A DNA stretch of 64,000 nucleotides from Sphingomonadales bacterium (GTDB lineage Bacteria; Pseudomonadota; Alphaproteobacteria; Sphingomonadales; Sphingomonadaceae). How positions within the stretch are numbered: the stretch's first letter is position 1; the number at the start of each line of letters is the position of its first letter. A program made the translations under genes and the position numbers. The DNA lies in NCBI GenBank assembly GCA_016704425.1, contig JADJAC010000002.1, positions 744,001 to 808,000 of the forward strand, written 5' to 3'. Positions 1 through 9,184 of the stretch are shown one piece after another. The notes beneath the pieces were generated by a model that saw nothing but the letters and a program-made list of their open reading frames with translations, did no database searches and had not been told where the DNA came from.

Positions 1-48
1 AGCTATGTTCAGGTTGGCTATGGCATGAGAGCCGGATTGCCGGTTTGA
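1..48 (+). CDS. C-terminal end of an unidentified gene (cut by window edge)
   Basis: Frame 1 reads fifteen codons, ending in GLPV, before a TGA at 46-48. The alternating aromatic and small residues (YVQVGYGM) would suit the last strand of an outer-membrane or secreted protein, but there is too little sequence to name a family. The next gene starts 10 bases later on the same strand, which is why I read this as a real gene end and not noise. Confidence 0.3.
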   Translation, partial: SYVQVGYGMRAGLPV

Positions 49-58
49 AGGATACGCA

Positions 59-733
59 ATGCCGCTCGGTTTCAGTTCGCTAGGCAGGTCGCTGGAAGAG
101 GTACCGCTTCCGCCCGTCTTGGCCGTGCTCTTTGGCGCTGTGGCCGCAATCCTTGTCCTTGCAACGCCCGACTGGATGTTTGACCGGATGGTCTTGGAAT
201 CTGGCTTTGCCATGCTTGCACCGTCCATCTCCCCACCCTTTGGCGAAGTGCCCAGAATTATTGCGGCGATGGCGGCGATGTGGCTGGTTGCGGGCATATT
301 GTGGCCGGCTTTTGCGCTTGTGAGCATATTGCTGGCTCCCAAACCGAAGAAGGGCAAAGGATTTCATATCGAAGCCAGTTTTGATGTCCCTGCCCCTGCA
401 TTGCAGCTTGAAGCGCTGGTTCGATCATCGGCGAACAGCGGACCCTCCCTGCATCATGCGGCCGAGACCCCGGCTGATCCTGCAGTATCGCGCATCAAGG
501 CCGTGGTTCGCCGCGCCGCACATTCCGCAGAGATGACCGCGGCCCCTGGACCCGTGGCGGTGAAGGCCAAGATAGACCCATCGGAAATCGGCACTGATGT
601 GGCGAAGACTTCCGATGGTGAAACGGCTAGAGATGGTGTTGCGAGCCGGACGATTGAGCCGCGCAAGTACAAGTCGCGCAAGCACCATGCATTGCCGGGC
701 AAGACTCTGGGCAGTTCCGAAACCCGGCATTAA
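59..733 (+). CDS. Hypothetical membrane protein with two transmembrane helices
   Basis: This 224-residue protein has two clear hydrophobic segments, about residues 18-36 and 66-92, joined by a short loop, followed by a long low-complexity tail rich in Ala, Pro, Lys and Ser. The tail ends in a strongly basic stretch (RKYKSRKHH) and would probably be cytoplasmic. I do not recognise a catalytic domain. ATG is preceded by a weak purine run (GAAGGAT). The stop codon overlaps the stop of a small convergent gene on the other strand. Function is unknown; a lineage-specific envelope protein is the safest description. Confidence 0.6.
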   Translation: MPLGFSSLGRSLEEVPLPPVLAVLFGAVAAILVLATPDWMFDRMVLESGFAMLAPSISPPFGEVPRIIAAMAAMWLVAGILWPAFALVSILLAPKPKKGKGFHIEASFDVPAPALQLEALVRSSANSGPSLHHAAETPADPAVSRIKAVVRRAAHSAEMTAAPGPVAVKAKIDPSEIGTDVAKTSDGETARDGVASRTIEPRKYKSRKHHALPGKTLGSSETRH

Positions 734-942
734 CTGGCTTCGACTGTCAGGGCTTCGAGTTCGATTTCGACGACATTCGGTCCCCGGGACTGTCGCTGGG
801 CAACCGCAATGTCTGCAACAATATGACCGTCGATATTGAAATCATCGGACAGGATGGACGCGGTCGCTTCATCGACGCACTGTTCTGCCCCTTCGCCTGC
901 AACACACACGGCGAAGCGATGGCGCGCGCCAACAAAGGTCAC
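730..942 (-). CDS. Small hypothetical protein (about 70 aa)
   Basis: The C-terminal part of a longer open frame has protein-like composition: hydrophobic-acidic alternation with FNIDGHIVADI followed by VEIELEALTV. The upstream part of that frame is antisense to the next gene and looks like noise, so I place the start at a GTG at 942. That start has no good ribosome binding site and the first residues are uncertain. It converges on the preceding membrane protein gene with a four-base overlap of stops. I do not recognise a named family. Confidence 0.45.
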   Translation of the reverse strand: MTFVGARHRFAVCVAGEGAEQCVDEATASILSDDFNIDGHIVADIAVAQRQSRGPNVVEIELEALTVEAS

Positions 943-1040
943 GCTTGACCAGCGGTGATGGCTGGAGGACTGGACTCGAGCGAGTGACGGGTGAAAGCGA
1001 CCTGAAATGGCAGCGCGCAAGGCTCCATGGACGTCACAAT

Positions 1041-1214
1041 TCATTGGGCCGACTCCAGGAACGCCTCGATCCGCGAAGCGAGGCAACGCCCCATGACCCT
1101 GCCTTCGCGCAAATCGAATACAAGCCGCGGATCGTTGGCGACCTCTCGACCAAAGCGTGTCGGCTTCTTTCCGCTCTTTCGTAGATACCGTTCGATCTTG
1201 CCCAGCACACTCAT
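1041..1214 (-). CDS. Small conserved hypothetical protein (57 aa)
   Basis: The protein starts MSVLGKIERYLR and carries the pattern TRFGRE-x4-DPRLVFDLREGR, which I recognise as a recurrent small protein of sphingomonads and relatives; its role is not known. ATG at 1214 is chosen over an upstream GTG because GGAGG lies six bases before it. The gene is divergent from the S24-type repressor, and the shared 105-base intergenic region holds three copies of a palindromic operator, so it may be controlled by that repressor. The basic helical N-terminus could contact DNA or RNA, but that is only a guess. Confidence 0.65.
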   Translation of the reverse strand: MSVLGKIERYLRKSGKKPTRFGREVANDPRLVFDLREGRVMGRCLASRIEAFLESAQ

Positions 1215-1251
1215 CCAAACCTCCACTAATCAAATGCGAATCAACCATGAT

Positions 1252-1312
1252 AGGATTATTCCTATCTGAAAGGAGATTTCCTATTGTGCAAGGAAAATTC
1301 CTAACGTAGGAA
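1252..1312. promoter_or_regulatory. Triple palindromic operator AGGA-N4-TCCT before the S24 repressor
   Basis: Three copies of AGGA-N4-TCCT lie at 1252-1262, 1271-1282 and 1291-1302. Their starts are 19 and 20 bases apart, so all three face nearly the same side of the helix. A fourth half site (TAGGAAAA) follows at 1307. The array sits between the divergent small gene and the repressor start at 1320, the expected place for autoregulation. The palindromes are seen directly; binding by the adjacent repressor is inferred. Confidence 0.7.
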
Positions 1313-1319
1313 AATTGGC

Positions 1320-1955
1320 ATGGATGACGTCAGGACTCATCTGCAGAAACTTATGGAGGACCGTGGGGACGATTGCCTATCGATCTCGCGCCTTCTTGGT
1401 CGCAATGCAGCCTATTTCCAGCAGTATCTTCGGCGCGGCGTTCCGAAGCGACTGAAGGAAGACGACCGGCGTACACTGGCCAACTATTTCGGGGTCGATG
1501 AACTCGCGCTGGGAGGTCTGCCACCGCCGCCTGCACCAATCTCGACCGTGCTTGTGCCACGTCTGGAACTCGGTGCTTCTGCAGGCGCTGGCGCCCACAC
1601 AGGATTGGAGCAGCGCTCCGGGCAGATCGGCTTTGAGCGAAACTGGCTGCGCAAGCTCGCGTCCAGCCCGGAAGCACTTTCGATCATTCAAGTGGCGGGC
1701 GATTCGATGAGTCCCACACTTGGCGATGGCGATGATATCCTCGTCGACCGCGGAGACGCAGCAGAGCGGCTGCGCGACGGCATCTATGTGATCCGGATGG
1801 ATGACGCATTGATGGTCAAGCGCCTTTCAATGCGCCCGGCCCACCGGCTTGCGGTGCTCAGTGACAACCCTGCCTATCCCGGATGGCCGGATGTCGACGC
1901 GCGTGCGATCACCATTATCGGGCGCGTGGTCTGGTCGGGGCGCAAGATCAGCTAA
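1320..1955 (+). CDS. S24 family (LexA/CI-like) transcriptional repressor
   Basis: The N-terminal 60 residues form a small helix-turn-helix region (SISRLLGRNAAYFQQYLRRG). A Pro-rich linker follows, then a C-terminal S24 peptidase fold. The catalytic serine is Ser129 in VAGDSMSPTL and the general-base lysine is Lys167 in DALMVKRL. An Ala-Gly pair suitable for self-cleavage occurs in GASAGAGAH near residues 86-92. The domain order matches LexA- and CI-like repressors inactivated by self-cleavage, but the HTH differs from LexA, so this is probably a dedicated stress or lineage-specific regulator. The AGGA-N4-TCCT array ending eight bases upstream suggests it represses itself and the divergent small gene. 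No phage genes are nearby. Confidence 0.85.
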   Translation: MDDVRTHLQKLMEDRGDDCLSISRLLGRNAAYFQQYLRRGVPKRLKEDDRRTLANYFGVDELALGGLPPPPAPISTVLVPRLELGASAGAGAHTGLEQRSGQIGFERNWLRKLASSPEALSIIQVAGDSMSPTLGDGDDILVDRGDAAERLRDGIYVIRMDDALMVKRLSMRPAHRLAVLSDNPAYPGWPDVDARAITIIGRVVWSGRKIS

Positions 1956-2044
1956 GATCTTGGTCAACCAATGCTTTACCAAGGCTTCTCGCCCGATGTT
2001 AGCGATTGGCGGTTAGAGGCCGTGGCTCCCGCGACGGAGCAATC

Positions 2045-2251
2045 ATGTCACCCCTCATAGCAGACCGAAAAACACTGGATGATGCCACTGACCTGATGGC
2101 AGCATTCGGCAATTTCGCCGAAACGGAAGCTGCGCTCCGGGCAGAGCGAAGCCGCGATCGCGGCAACGCGGTCCTTTTTTGCCATTGGCGTCAGGTTGAA
2201 CGTCTGATTATCGCGCTACATGCTGAAGGCGTGAACGGCACAGTGCACTAA
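2045..2251 (+). CDS. Small conserved hypothetical protein (68 aa)
   Basis: The protein runs MSPLIADRKT to GVNGTVH and contains an amphipathic helical region with RAERSRDRGNAVLFCHWRQVERLI. This Arg-rich, Trp/Cys-containing pattern recurs in small sphingomonad proteins of unknown function. A longer frame begins at 2006, but ATG at 2045 is preceded by GGAG at suitable spacing and is the better start. It stands alone between the S24 repressor and tamA. No enzymatic motif is visible. Confidence 0.55.
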   Translation: MSPLIADRKTLDDATDLMAAFGNFAETEAALRAERSRDRGNAVLFCHWRQVERLIIALHAEGVNGTVH

Positions 2252-2289
2252 TTCCTTACTGGCGGCCTATTTGACCAGCCGCTAGACAC

Positions 2290-4266
2290 GTGAGCATGTT
2301 GGCCTGTTCGCTATGCCGTTCGCCTGTTCTGGCTCTTGTGATGCTTGCATCTATGGCGTTGGCAAATGTGGCAAGCGCACAATCGACGGCCCAGCCGGGC
2401 CAGGAACTTGTTCCCGACTCGCCGATGGCAGAAATGCCCGACATTGGTGTGGATTGGCCTGACATGCTGACCACGGAGTTTGAGTCGCCAAACTCTCCCG
2501 ATGAAGCGGCAGAGGCTGCGCATCGTGCGACCGAGACTGTTGGCGAACGCCGCTATCGCACCGTCATCGAGGGTCTCGACCTTGCAGGAAAATCGGCGGT
2601 CATCGAGCGGTTCAACAGCGTTTCGACCTTGAAGGCTGGCGAAGGCAAACCGGCAAACGTCGCCCAGATCGATCGGCGAGCACGCGAAGACGCCGATCTG
2701 CTTGGAGAGGTGCTTCGCGCAGATGGCTATTATGACGCCAATGTCGAAACGTCGATCGAAGCCGGGGATCCCGAGCAGCTTGTCGTGACCTTGCGAGTCG
2801 AACCCGGACCGGTTTACCAATTCTCGCAGGTCGAGGTGACCGGGCTCGATGGAACGGGCAGCCAGATCGGCAAGTTGCGCGAAGTCTTTGCCGTCAATCC
2901 GCAGGATGCCGTCGACGCAGACAATGTCGTTCAGGCTGAAACCCGCCTTGCAAGGTCGATCAGGGATAAGGGCTATCCTTTTGCAAAGGTTGGCGAACCG
3001 GAGATTGTTGTCGATCACGATACGCGCACGGCCACCTTGAAAATGCATGTCGATCCAGGCGGCGAACGCAAATTCGGAGCAATCATTCTGACAGGCACGA
3101 AGTTGCCGTTCGATGCCAGACACGTTGCGCGCATTTCCAGGTTCAGGAGCGGGGAGGTCTTCGACCAGTCCAAGCTCGATGACTTGCGTCGCGCCCTCAT
3201 CGCAACGGGACTTGTGTCCCAGGCGCGCGTAGAGCCTGTCCCCGCCAAGGATCCCGAGCTTGCCGATGTTGCCGTGGCGCTTGAGCCTGCAAAGCTGCGG
3301 ACGATTGCTGCCGAAGCCGGGTACAGTACGGGTGAAGGCATCCGCGCGGAAGTGAGCTGGACGCATCGCAACCTGATCCGGCCGGAAGGAGCCGTCACCT
3401 TCCGCGGAGTCGCCGGAACGCGCGAGCAGTATCTCGGTGCGATCCTGCGGCAATCCAATTTCAGGGCGCGCGATCAGGTGCTCAACGCCAGCATTTCCGC
3501 GAGCAAGGTCAATCGCACGGCCTATGAAGCCCGCACATTTGGCGTTGGAATCGGAATTGAGCGGCAGACAAACATCATCTGGCAGAAAAAATGGACCTGG
3601 AGCCTTGGCACCGAGTTGCTCGCATCGAGAGAACGCGATTCGACCAAGATCGCCAATGCGCCTCGCAAGACCTTTTTCATCAGCGCTTTTCCTGGCACTC
3701 TCAATTATGACGGCTCGGATGACCTGCTCGATCCCACAAAAGGCTTTCGGATTGGTTTGAGGCTCTCGCCCGAGGTTTCCCGTCAGTCCGGCACCTTCAC
3801 TTATGCGCGTGGCCAGTTGGACGGCAGCTATTATCTCCCGGCGGGGAATCGCGTGGTGCTGGCGGGCAGGATTCGCGTCGGATCGATCCTTGGCGCCCGG
3901 ACCCAATCGATTGCGCCGTCCAGGCGCTTCTATTCAGGCGGCGGCGGCTCGGTTCGCGGCTATGGCTACCAGTTGATTGGTCCACGCGATGCCGCCAATA
4001 CGCCCATTGGCGGAAGGAGCCTTACCGAATTCGCGCTCGAAGCCCGGGTGCGCGTTGGCAGTTTCGGCATTGTACCATTTCTTGACGGCGGCAATATCTA
4101 CACGTCGTCGCTCCCGAAATTCTCAAAGTTTCGCCTCGGGACAGGGCTCGGCGCCCGCTATTATTCGAGCTTCGGCCCCATCCGCATCGACGTTGGCACA
4201 CCGCTCAACCGGCAAAGAGGCGATTCGCGAATTACGGTGGCCGTCTCGCTCGGGCAGGCATTCTGA
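2290..4266 (+). CDS. tamA: TamA, outer-membrane Omp85-family assembly factor
   Basis: TamA works with TamB in moving proteins and probably lipids to the outer membrane. The 658-residue product has a signal peptide (about residues 1-31, cleaved near ASAQ), about three POTRA-like repeats through residue 330, and a C-terminal 16-strand type barrel. The conserved Omp85 loop motif is seen as GGGGSVRGYGYQ near residue 550, and the chain ends in Phe like other barrel proteins. GTG at 2290 or ATG at 2296 could start it; neither has a strong ribosome binding site. Its TGA overlaps the ATG of tamB by one base, so the two are translationally coupled. Confidence 0.93.
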   Translation: MSMLACSLCRSPVLALVMLASMALANVASAQSTAQPGQELVPDSPMAEMPDIGVDWPDMLTTEFESPNSPDEAAEAAHRATETVGERRYRTVIEGLDLAGKSAVIERFNSVSTLKAGEGKPANVAQIDRRAREDADLLGEVLRADGYYDANVETSIEAGDPEQLVVTLRVEPGPVYQFSQVEVTGLDGTGSQIGKLREVFAVNPQDAVDADNVVQAETRLARSIRDKGYPFAKVGEPEIVVDHDTRTATLKMHVDPGGERKFGAIILTGTKLPFDARHVARISRFRSGEVFDQSKLDDLRRALIATGLVSQARVEPVPAKDPELADVAVALEPAKLRTIAAEAGYSTGEGIRAEVSWTHRNLIRPEGAVTFRGVAGTREQYLGAILRQSNFRARDQVLNASISASKVNRTAYEARTFGVGIGIERQTNIIWQKKWTWSLGTELLASRERDSTKIANAPRKTFFISAFPGTLNYDGSDDLLDPTKGFRIGLRLSPEVSRQSGTFTYARGQLDGSYYLPAGNRVVLAGRIRVGSILGARTQSIAPSRRFYSGGGGSVRGYGYQLIGPRDAANTPIGGRSLTEFALEARVRVGSFGIVPFLDGGNIYTSSLPKFSKFRLGTGLGARYYSSFGPIRIDVGTPLNRQRGDSRITVAVSLGQAF

Positions 4267-7200
4267 TGCGCGTCCTCCGCTGGATCGCGATTGTTCTGGG
4301 CGGCATTGTCCTGCTGGCGGCCTTTCTGCTGTGGATTGCAGATACAAGCATCGGCCATCGCTTTCTTGCCGACCGGATTGCCGCACAATCGCCTGCTTCG
4401 GGCCTCAAGATCAGGATTGGTCGCATCGATGGTTCGATCTATTCCAGGGCACGGATCCGGGATGTGCGGCTCTACGATCCCGGAGGCCTGTTTTTCCATG
4501 TTTCCGACGCTCGCCTGCATTGGACACCAGCGGGCTGGCTTGCCAATCGACTTGACATTGTGAGCCTCGATATTCCGTCGGCGACGCTCCACAAAATGCC
4601 TAAACTCAAGCCGACGCGGAAAAGGGCATCGATCCTCCCCGGCTTCGACATTCACATCGGCCGGATCGCAATCGAACGGTTGGTCATCGAGCCGGTCGTC
4701 ATCGGGGGCAAACGGCGCATTGGTCATCTCGCAGCAAGCGCCGACATCCGTCGCGGCCGGGCTATGATCAAGCTCAAAGCGGACGCTGCCGCTGGCGATC
4801 GTCTGGCTCTCTTGCTCGATGCCGAGCCGGACGGCAATCGCTTCGATCTTGACGCAGACCTCAACGCACCGGCCGGCGGCGTCTTCGGCCAGATCATCGG
4901 GACATCCCGTCCCGTCGAACTGCATGTCCGGGGCGACGGGCGCTGGACCCATTGGCAGGGCAAGTTCCTGGGCCGCGTGTCGGGATTGCAGATTGCCGAG
5001 CTGGCGCTGTCCAACGATGCCGGAAACTTCGCGCTTGCCGGTCAGCTGGCGCTTTCCTCGATTACGCACGGCAAGCTTCAGCGGTTGACGGCTCCCGTTC
5101 TTCGCGTCCGGGGCGATGGCAAGCTGGCCGATCGCAAGTTCCAGGGCAGCTTGCACCTTGCCTCGCAGGCATTGACAGCAGATTTTTCCGGATCCGCCGA
5201 TCTTGCATCCAACCGGTTCAATCCGCTCAACATCGATGCCCAGCTGCTTCAGCCGCGCGCGCTGTTCCCGAACATGACCGGTCGGAATATCTTTCTCAAA
5301 GCGCGGCTCGACGGAGCTTTTGGCGCCGCAAACTTCGATTATCTGTTGACGGCGCCATTTGTTGCGTTCGACCGGACCGGTCTGGAAATGGTGCGGGCAT
5401 CGGGACAGGGACGGCTGGGCAAAGCGCCGGTCCTCGTCCCGCTGAAACTTTCCGTGCGCCGCATTACCGGCGTTGGCGATGTTGCTGGCGGGATCCTTGC
5501 CAATATCTCGGTGAATGGCCTGTTGAGTGTTACTGCGAAGGCCCTGACCGGCGACGGGCTGATCCTCAAATCCGACAAGCTTTCGGGCAAGCTTACCTTG
5601 TTTGTCGACCTTCTGACGGGCCGATACGACATCGGACTGGCCGGTCAGCTCCAGCGCTACCTGATCCCGGGCGTTGGCATTGTGGACGTCAAGAGCGAAC
5701 TGAAACTTGTCCCCGGCGCAGGCGGGCGCGGGACACAGGTCGTCGGGCGGGGTCGGGCATGGGTGCGGCGACTCGACAACGCATTCCTTGCAAGCCTCAC
5801 CCGTGGGCTGCCCTCGATCGACACCGACCTTGTTCGGGGGCCGGACGGAATCGTTCATTTCGTCCGCCTCAAACTCACCTCGCCCGGCCTTTCACTGACG
5901 GGCAACGGGTATAGGCGCCATGACGGGACCTTCTTTTTCGAGGGCCAGGGACGACAATCGCAATATGGCCCGATTTCAAGGTTTGTCCTTGACGGCCGGA
6001 TCGAGCGGCCTCGGATTGACATGAATCTGGTCCGACCGAACGACGCGATGGGGCTGCACGATGTCCATTTGCTCATCGAGCCCGATCCCGCCGGATTCAC
6101 CTGGCAGGCAAACGGCGGATCTCGCTTGGGAAGTTTTACCGGCAACGGGGCCATATTGCTCCCGCAGCACCAGGCCGGAACCGTGACCGTCGCCAACATT
6201 GCTGCATCTGGCATCACCGCAAAAGGCGCACTGCGCTCGCAGGCTGGAGGGTTTTCCGGTCAATTGGCGTTGGCTGGCGCCGCGAGCGGAACGCTGGACT
6301 TTGCGCCTGTCGGAGCACTTCAGCAGATCGAAGGCCATATCAAGCTGCGCGATACGGCAATCGAAGGCCCGCCTGCCTTGAGTGCCCGACGTGCAAGTTT
6401 CGATGGCACCCTCCGTCTTGATCCCGCCGGTACATGGATCGACGGATCTCTAACCGGGCAGGGCCTCTCCTATAAGGGAATAAAGCTTGCCCGGCTTGCT
6501 GCAAGTATCAAACTGCGCGGCGGGAACGGCAACGTCACCGCCTCGTTCGCCGGTTCGCGCGGACGCGCCTTCGATCTGCAGACTGATGCACGCATCAGCA
6601 CGGACCGGATCGAACTGGTTGGTTCAGGCACAATCGACCGCAAGCCGCTGCGCCTCGTCAGTCCGGCTGTACTGACGCGGGAGGGCGAAAGCTGGCGAGT
6701 CCAACAATCTGCGCTCGAATTTGCTGGCGGCCGGGCGAAGGTTTCGGGGCTGTTCGGTGCTGGCGCGACAGAATTTGATGCCAACGTGTCGCAAATGCCG
6801 CTGGCAATTATCGACATGCTCTTCCCGAGATCGGGGCTCGGCGGGACTGCGAGCGGCACCATCTCTTACAAACAGCCTGTCGGTCAGCTTCCAAGCGGTC
6901 GGGCAGATGTGCGCATTCGCGGGCTGACCCGCTCAGGTCTGGTCTTGTCATCGCAACCTGTAGATGTCGGGCTGACGGCAATACTGACCTCCGGAAATGC
7001 TGCGGCCCGGGCCGTCGCTGTGAGTGCGGGACAAACGATCGGGAAGGCGCAAGTCCAGATCCGCCCAGCGCAAGCCCCAAGCCTGTTGGCGCGGCTCAAG
7101 GAGGGCCGAATTTTTGCACAGCTCCGCTTCAATGGTGCTGCCGATACGCTCTGGCGTTTGACGGGAATCGAGGGCTTCGACATGTCCGGGCCGGTCGCAA

Positions 7201-8390
7201 TCGGTGCGGACGTCAGCGGAACGACTGGAAATCCGATCATCCAGGGTTCGGTCCGCACGGCCAACGGTCGGCTTGAAAGCGCCGCAACGGGTATGGTCAT
7301 TACGGGCATCAAGGCAACCGGCCAGTTCAACGGATCGAAGCTGGAGATTGACAGCTTTGCCGGGACCGCAGGCAACGGCACAATTTCGGGTCACGGCAGT
7401 TTCGACTTCACGACCGGGCAGAGACTCGGAATGAATCTTGCGCTTCGTGCGGAAAATGCGGTGGTGCTGGCCAGGGATGATATTGGCGCGACAGCGACAG
7501 GCCCCATAAATTTTGTCTCGGACGGACATGGCGGTGGAGTCATTTCGGGCGAGGTTGAGCTGGTTCGCAGCGCATTCCGGCTCGGCCGCGCGACAGCCGC
7601 CGCAGCCATTCCCCGCCTGAACGTCCAGGAAATCAATGTTGTTGCCGAGGACCGAGCACAGGGCCTTGCCTCAAGTCCCTGGAAATTCGACATCAAGGCG
7701 CGCGCGCTGAACCGCCTGAGCGTTACGGGGCTTGGCATTCAGAGCGAATGGCGCGCAAATCTCCGGATCGGCGGCTCTGTCACAGAGCCGGCTATCGTTG
7801 GTCGGGCTGACCTCGTCAGGGGGTCCTACGAATTTGCCGGTCGCCAGTTCGATCTCCAGCGCGGTACGATCCGGTTCCAGGGCGAAGTTCCCGCGGATCC
7901 GACACTCGACATACTGGCAACAGGAGACACGCAGGGCCTGACGGCATCAATCCGCGTTACCGGAACCGGTCAGCGTCCGGAAATTGCCTTTTCGAGCACT
8001 CCCGCCCTGCCCGAAGACGAACTCCTGTCTCGACTGCTGTTTGGAACCTCGATCACGAACCTGTCCGCGCCCGAAGCACTACAGCTTGCCGCGGCCATTG
8101 CGTCGCTGCAGGGCGGAGGGAACGGCCTGAACCCTATCAATGCCCTGCGCAATGCCATCGGGCTGGACCGGCTGCGAATCCTGCCCGGCGATACAGTGAC
8201 CGGCCAGAAGACTTCGGTTGCCGCCGGCAAGTACATTACGCGGCGCGCCTATGTCGAAATCATCACAGACGGTCAGGGCTATTCCGCCACGCGCGCGGAA
8301 TTCCAGATCACACGCTGGCTTTCCGTGCTTTCAAGCATCTCGACAATTGGCCGCCAGAGCGCGACTGTCAAAATCTCGAAGGACTATTGA
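4266..8390 (+). CDS. tamB: TamB, inner-membrane anchored translocation module
   Basis: This 1374-residue protein has one N-terminal transmembrane anchor (about residues 8-26), a very long beta-rich periplasmic section, and the C-terminal TamB (DUF490) domain recognisable in its last 350 residues, including PALPEDELLSRLLFG. TamB-type proteins span the periplasm as a beta-taco and are thought to carry phospholipids or help outer-membrane protein insertion. Length and the direct overlap with tamA support the assignment. A minus-strand frame of 565 codons inside it is a shadow of this gene. Confidence 0.93.
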   Translation: MRVLRWIAIVLGGIVLLAAFLLWIADTSIGHRFLADRIAAQSPASGLKIRIGRIDGSIYSRARIRDVRLYDPGGLFFHVSDARLHWTPAGWLANRLDIVSLDIPSATLHKMPKLKPTRKRASILPGFDIHIGRIAIERLVIEPVVIGGKRRIGHLAASADIRRGRAMIKLKADAAAGDRLALLLDAEPDGNRFDLDADLNAPAGGVFGQIIGTSRPVELHVRGDGRWTHWQGKFLGRVSGLQIAELALSNDAGNFALAGQLALSSITHGKLQRLTAPVLRVRGDGKLADRKFQGSLHLASQALTADFSGSADLASNRFNPLNIDAQLLQPRALFPNMTGRNIFLKARLDGAFGAANFDYLLTAPFVAFDRTGLEMVRASGQGRLGKAPVLVPLKLSVRRITGVGDVAGGILANISVNGLLSVTAKALTGDGLILKSDKLSGKLTLFVDLLTGRYDIGLAGQLQRYLIPGVGIVDVKSELKLVPGAGGRGTQVVGRGRAWVRRLDNAFLASLTRGLPSIDTDLVRGPDGIVHFVRLKLTSPGLSLTGNGYRRHDGTFFFEGQGRQSQYGPISRFVLDGRIERPRIDMNLVRPNDAMGLHDVHLLIEPDPAGFTWQANGGSRLGSFTGNGAILLPQHQAGTVTVANIAASGITAKGALRSQAGGFSGQLALAGAASGTLDFAPVGALQQIEGHIKLRDTAIEGPPALSARRASFDGTLRLDPAGTWIDGSLTGQGLSYKGIKLARLAASIKLRGGNGNVTASFAGSRGRAFDLQTDARISTDRIELVGSGTIDRKPLRLVSPAVLTREGESWRVQQSALEFAGGRAKVSGLFGAGATEFDANVSQMPLAIIDMLFPRSGLGGTASGTISYKQPVGQLPSGRADVRIRGLTRSGLVLSSQPVDVGLTAILTSGNAAARAVAVSAGQTIGKAQVQIRPAQAPSLLARLKEGRIFAQLRFNGAADTLWRLTGIEGFDMSGPVAIGADVSGTTGNPIIQGSVRTANGRLESAATGMVITGIKATGQFNGSKLEIDSFAGTAGNGTISGHGSFDFTTGQRLGMNLALRAENAVVLARDDIGATATGPINFVSDGHGGGVISGEVELVRSAFRLGRATAAAAIPRLNVQEINVVAEDRAQGLASSPWKFDIKARALNRLSVTGLGIQSEWRANLRIGGSVTEPAIVGRADLVRGSYEFAGRQFDLQRGTIRFQGEVPADPTLDILATGDTQGLTASIRVTGTGQRPEIAFSSTPALPEDELLSRLLFGTSITNLSAPEALQLAAAIASLQGGGNGLNPINALRNAIGLDRLRILPGDTVTGQKTSVAAGKYITRRAYVEIITDGQGYSATRAEFQITRWLSVLSSISTIGRQSATVKISKDY

Positions 8391-8393
8391 AGG

Positions 8394-9059
8394 TCAACCG
8401 TGCAGGGTCAACCATTCGCTAGACGGTGCGCGCGTTGGCACAAGGCTATTGGCCGGATCATCAGGATCCTTGTATCCGATCGACATGCCTGTCCACAGGA
8501 TGCGGTTTTCCGGCGTACCCAGAAAAGCGCCAATGGTCTTGGGATAGACCGCCCAGCACTCCTGCGGACATGAATCGAGCCCTGCTTCGCACAGGAGCAG
8601 GCAGATGTTCTCGAGCATCATACCGCAATCACCCCATTGCGGCGGCCCCATCTGGCGATCGATAGTCAGAAACAATCCAACCGGTGCGTTGAAGAACTGG
8701 AAATTGCGGGCAAACCATATCGCACGCCCTTTCCGGTCTTCCCGGGCTATTCCAATCGCACCGTAGAGCATTTCCCCGACCTCAAACCGACGATCCGCAT
8801 AGGGCGATGAAAGTTCGCGCGGATAAATATCATATTCCTGCTGCTCGCTTTCCCGTGCAGCGATCTTTTCAGCCATGATGGCTTTCAGCTTTTTCATCGA
8901 GTCGCCATGGACAAGGTCGATGTGCCAGGGTTGAAGGTTACCGCCGGTCGCGGCTCGCGCCGCACGTTCGACAATATCCTTCACCAGCGCGATATCGACC
9001 GGCTTGTCGAGAAACCCGCGAACCGAGCGACGATAGGCAACAGCTTCGGAAACATTCAT
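8394..9059 (-). CDS. Nitroreductase-family FMN oxidoreductase
   Basis: The N-terminus reads SVRGFLDKPVD, the usual start of nitroreductase-fold enzymes, and GGNLQPWH provides the FMN-phosphate contact region. A late Gly-rich helix and IGYKDPD-PAN near the C-terminus match the family. ATG at 9059 is preferred over 9068 because GAGGGA then sits nine bases upstream. At 221 residues the size is normal. Such enzymes reduce quinones or nitro compounds with NAD(P)H; the real substrate cannot be told. It ends four bases from tamB and is convergent with it. Confidence 0.82.
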   Translation of the reverse strand: MNVSEAVAYRRSVRGFLDKPVDIALVKDIVERAARAATGGNLQPWHIDLVHGDSMKKLKAIMAEKIAARESEQQEYDIYPRELSSPYADRRFEVGEMLYGAIGIAREDRKGRAIWFARNFQFFNAPVGLFLTIDRQMGPPQWGDCGMMLENICLLLCEAGLDSCPQECWAVYPKTIGAFLGTPENRILWTGMSIGYKDPDDPANSLVPTRAPSSEWLTLHG

Positions 9060-9184
9060 GATCCACATTCCCTCAAAAAGATCAGATTGTCATAAAGATC
9101 AGGCAGTGCAACTTTCCCTTGCCGTAAACGTCAATTTGCGCAAGTGGCTTCCCATCATTCAAGTCCAAGACAAGGAGTCGAACC

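Noticed and set aside
1320..1955. Prophage or integrated element suggested by a CI-like repressor
   Set aside because: No integrase, structural phage genes or att repeats; neighbours are small sphingomonad proteins and tamAB.
2311..3906. Minus-strand frame of 531 codons
   Set aside because: Antisense to tamA, whose signal peptide, POTRA repeats and barrel are clear.
4161..5858. Long minus-strand frame of 565 codons
   Set aside because: It lies wholly antisense to tamA/tamB, has Cys/Arg/Pro-heavy composition and no family resemblance; a shadow of the high-G+C coding strand.
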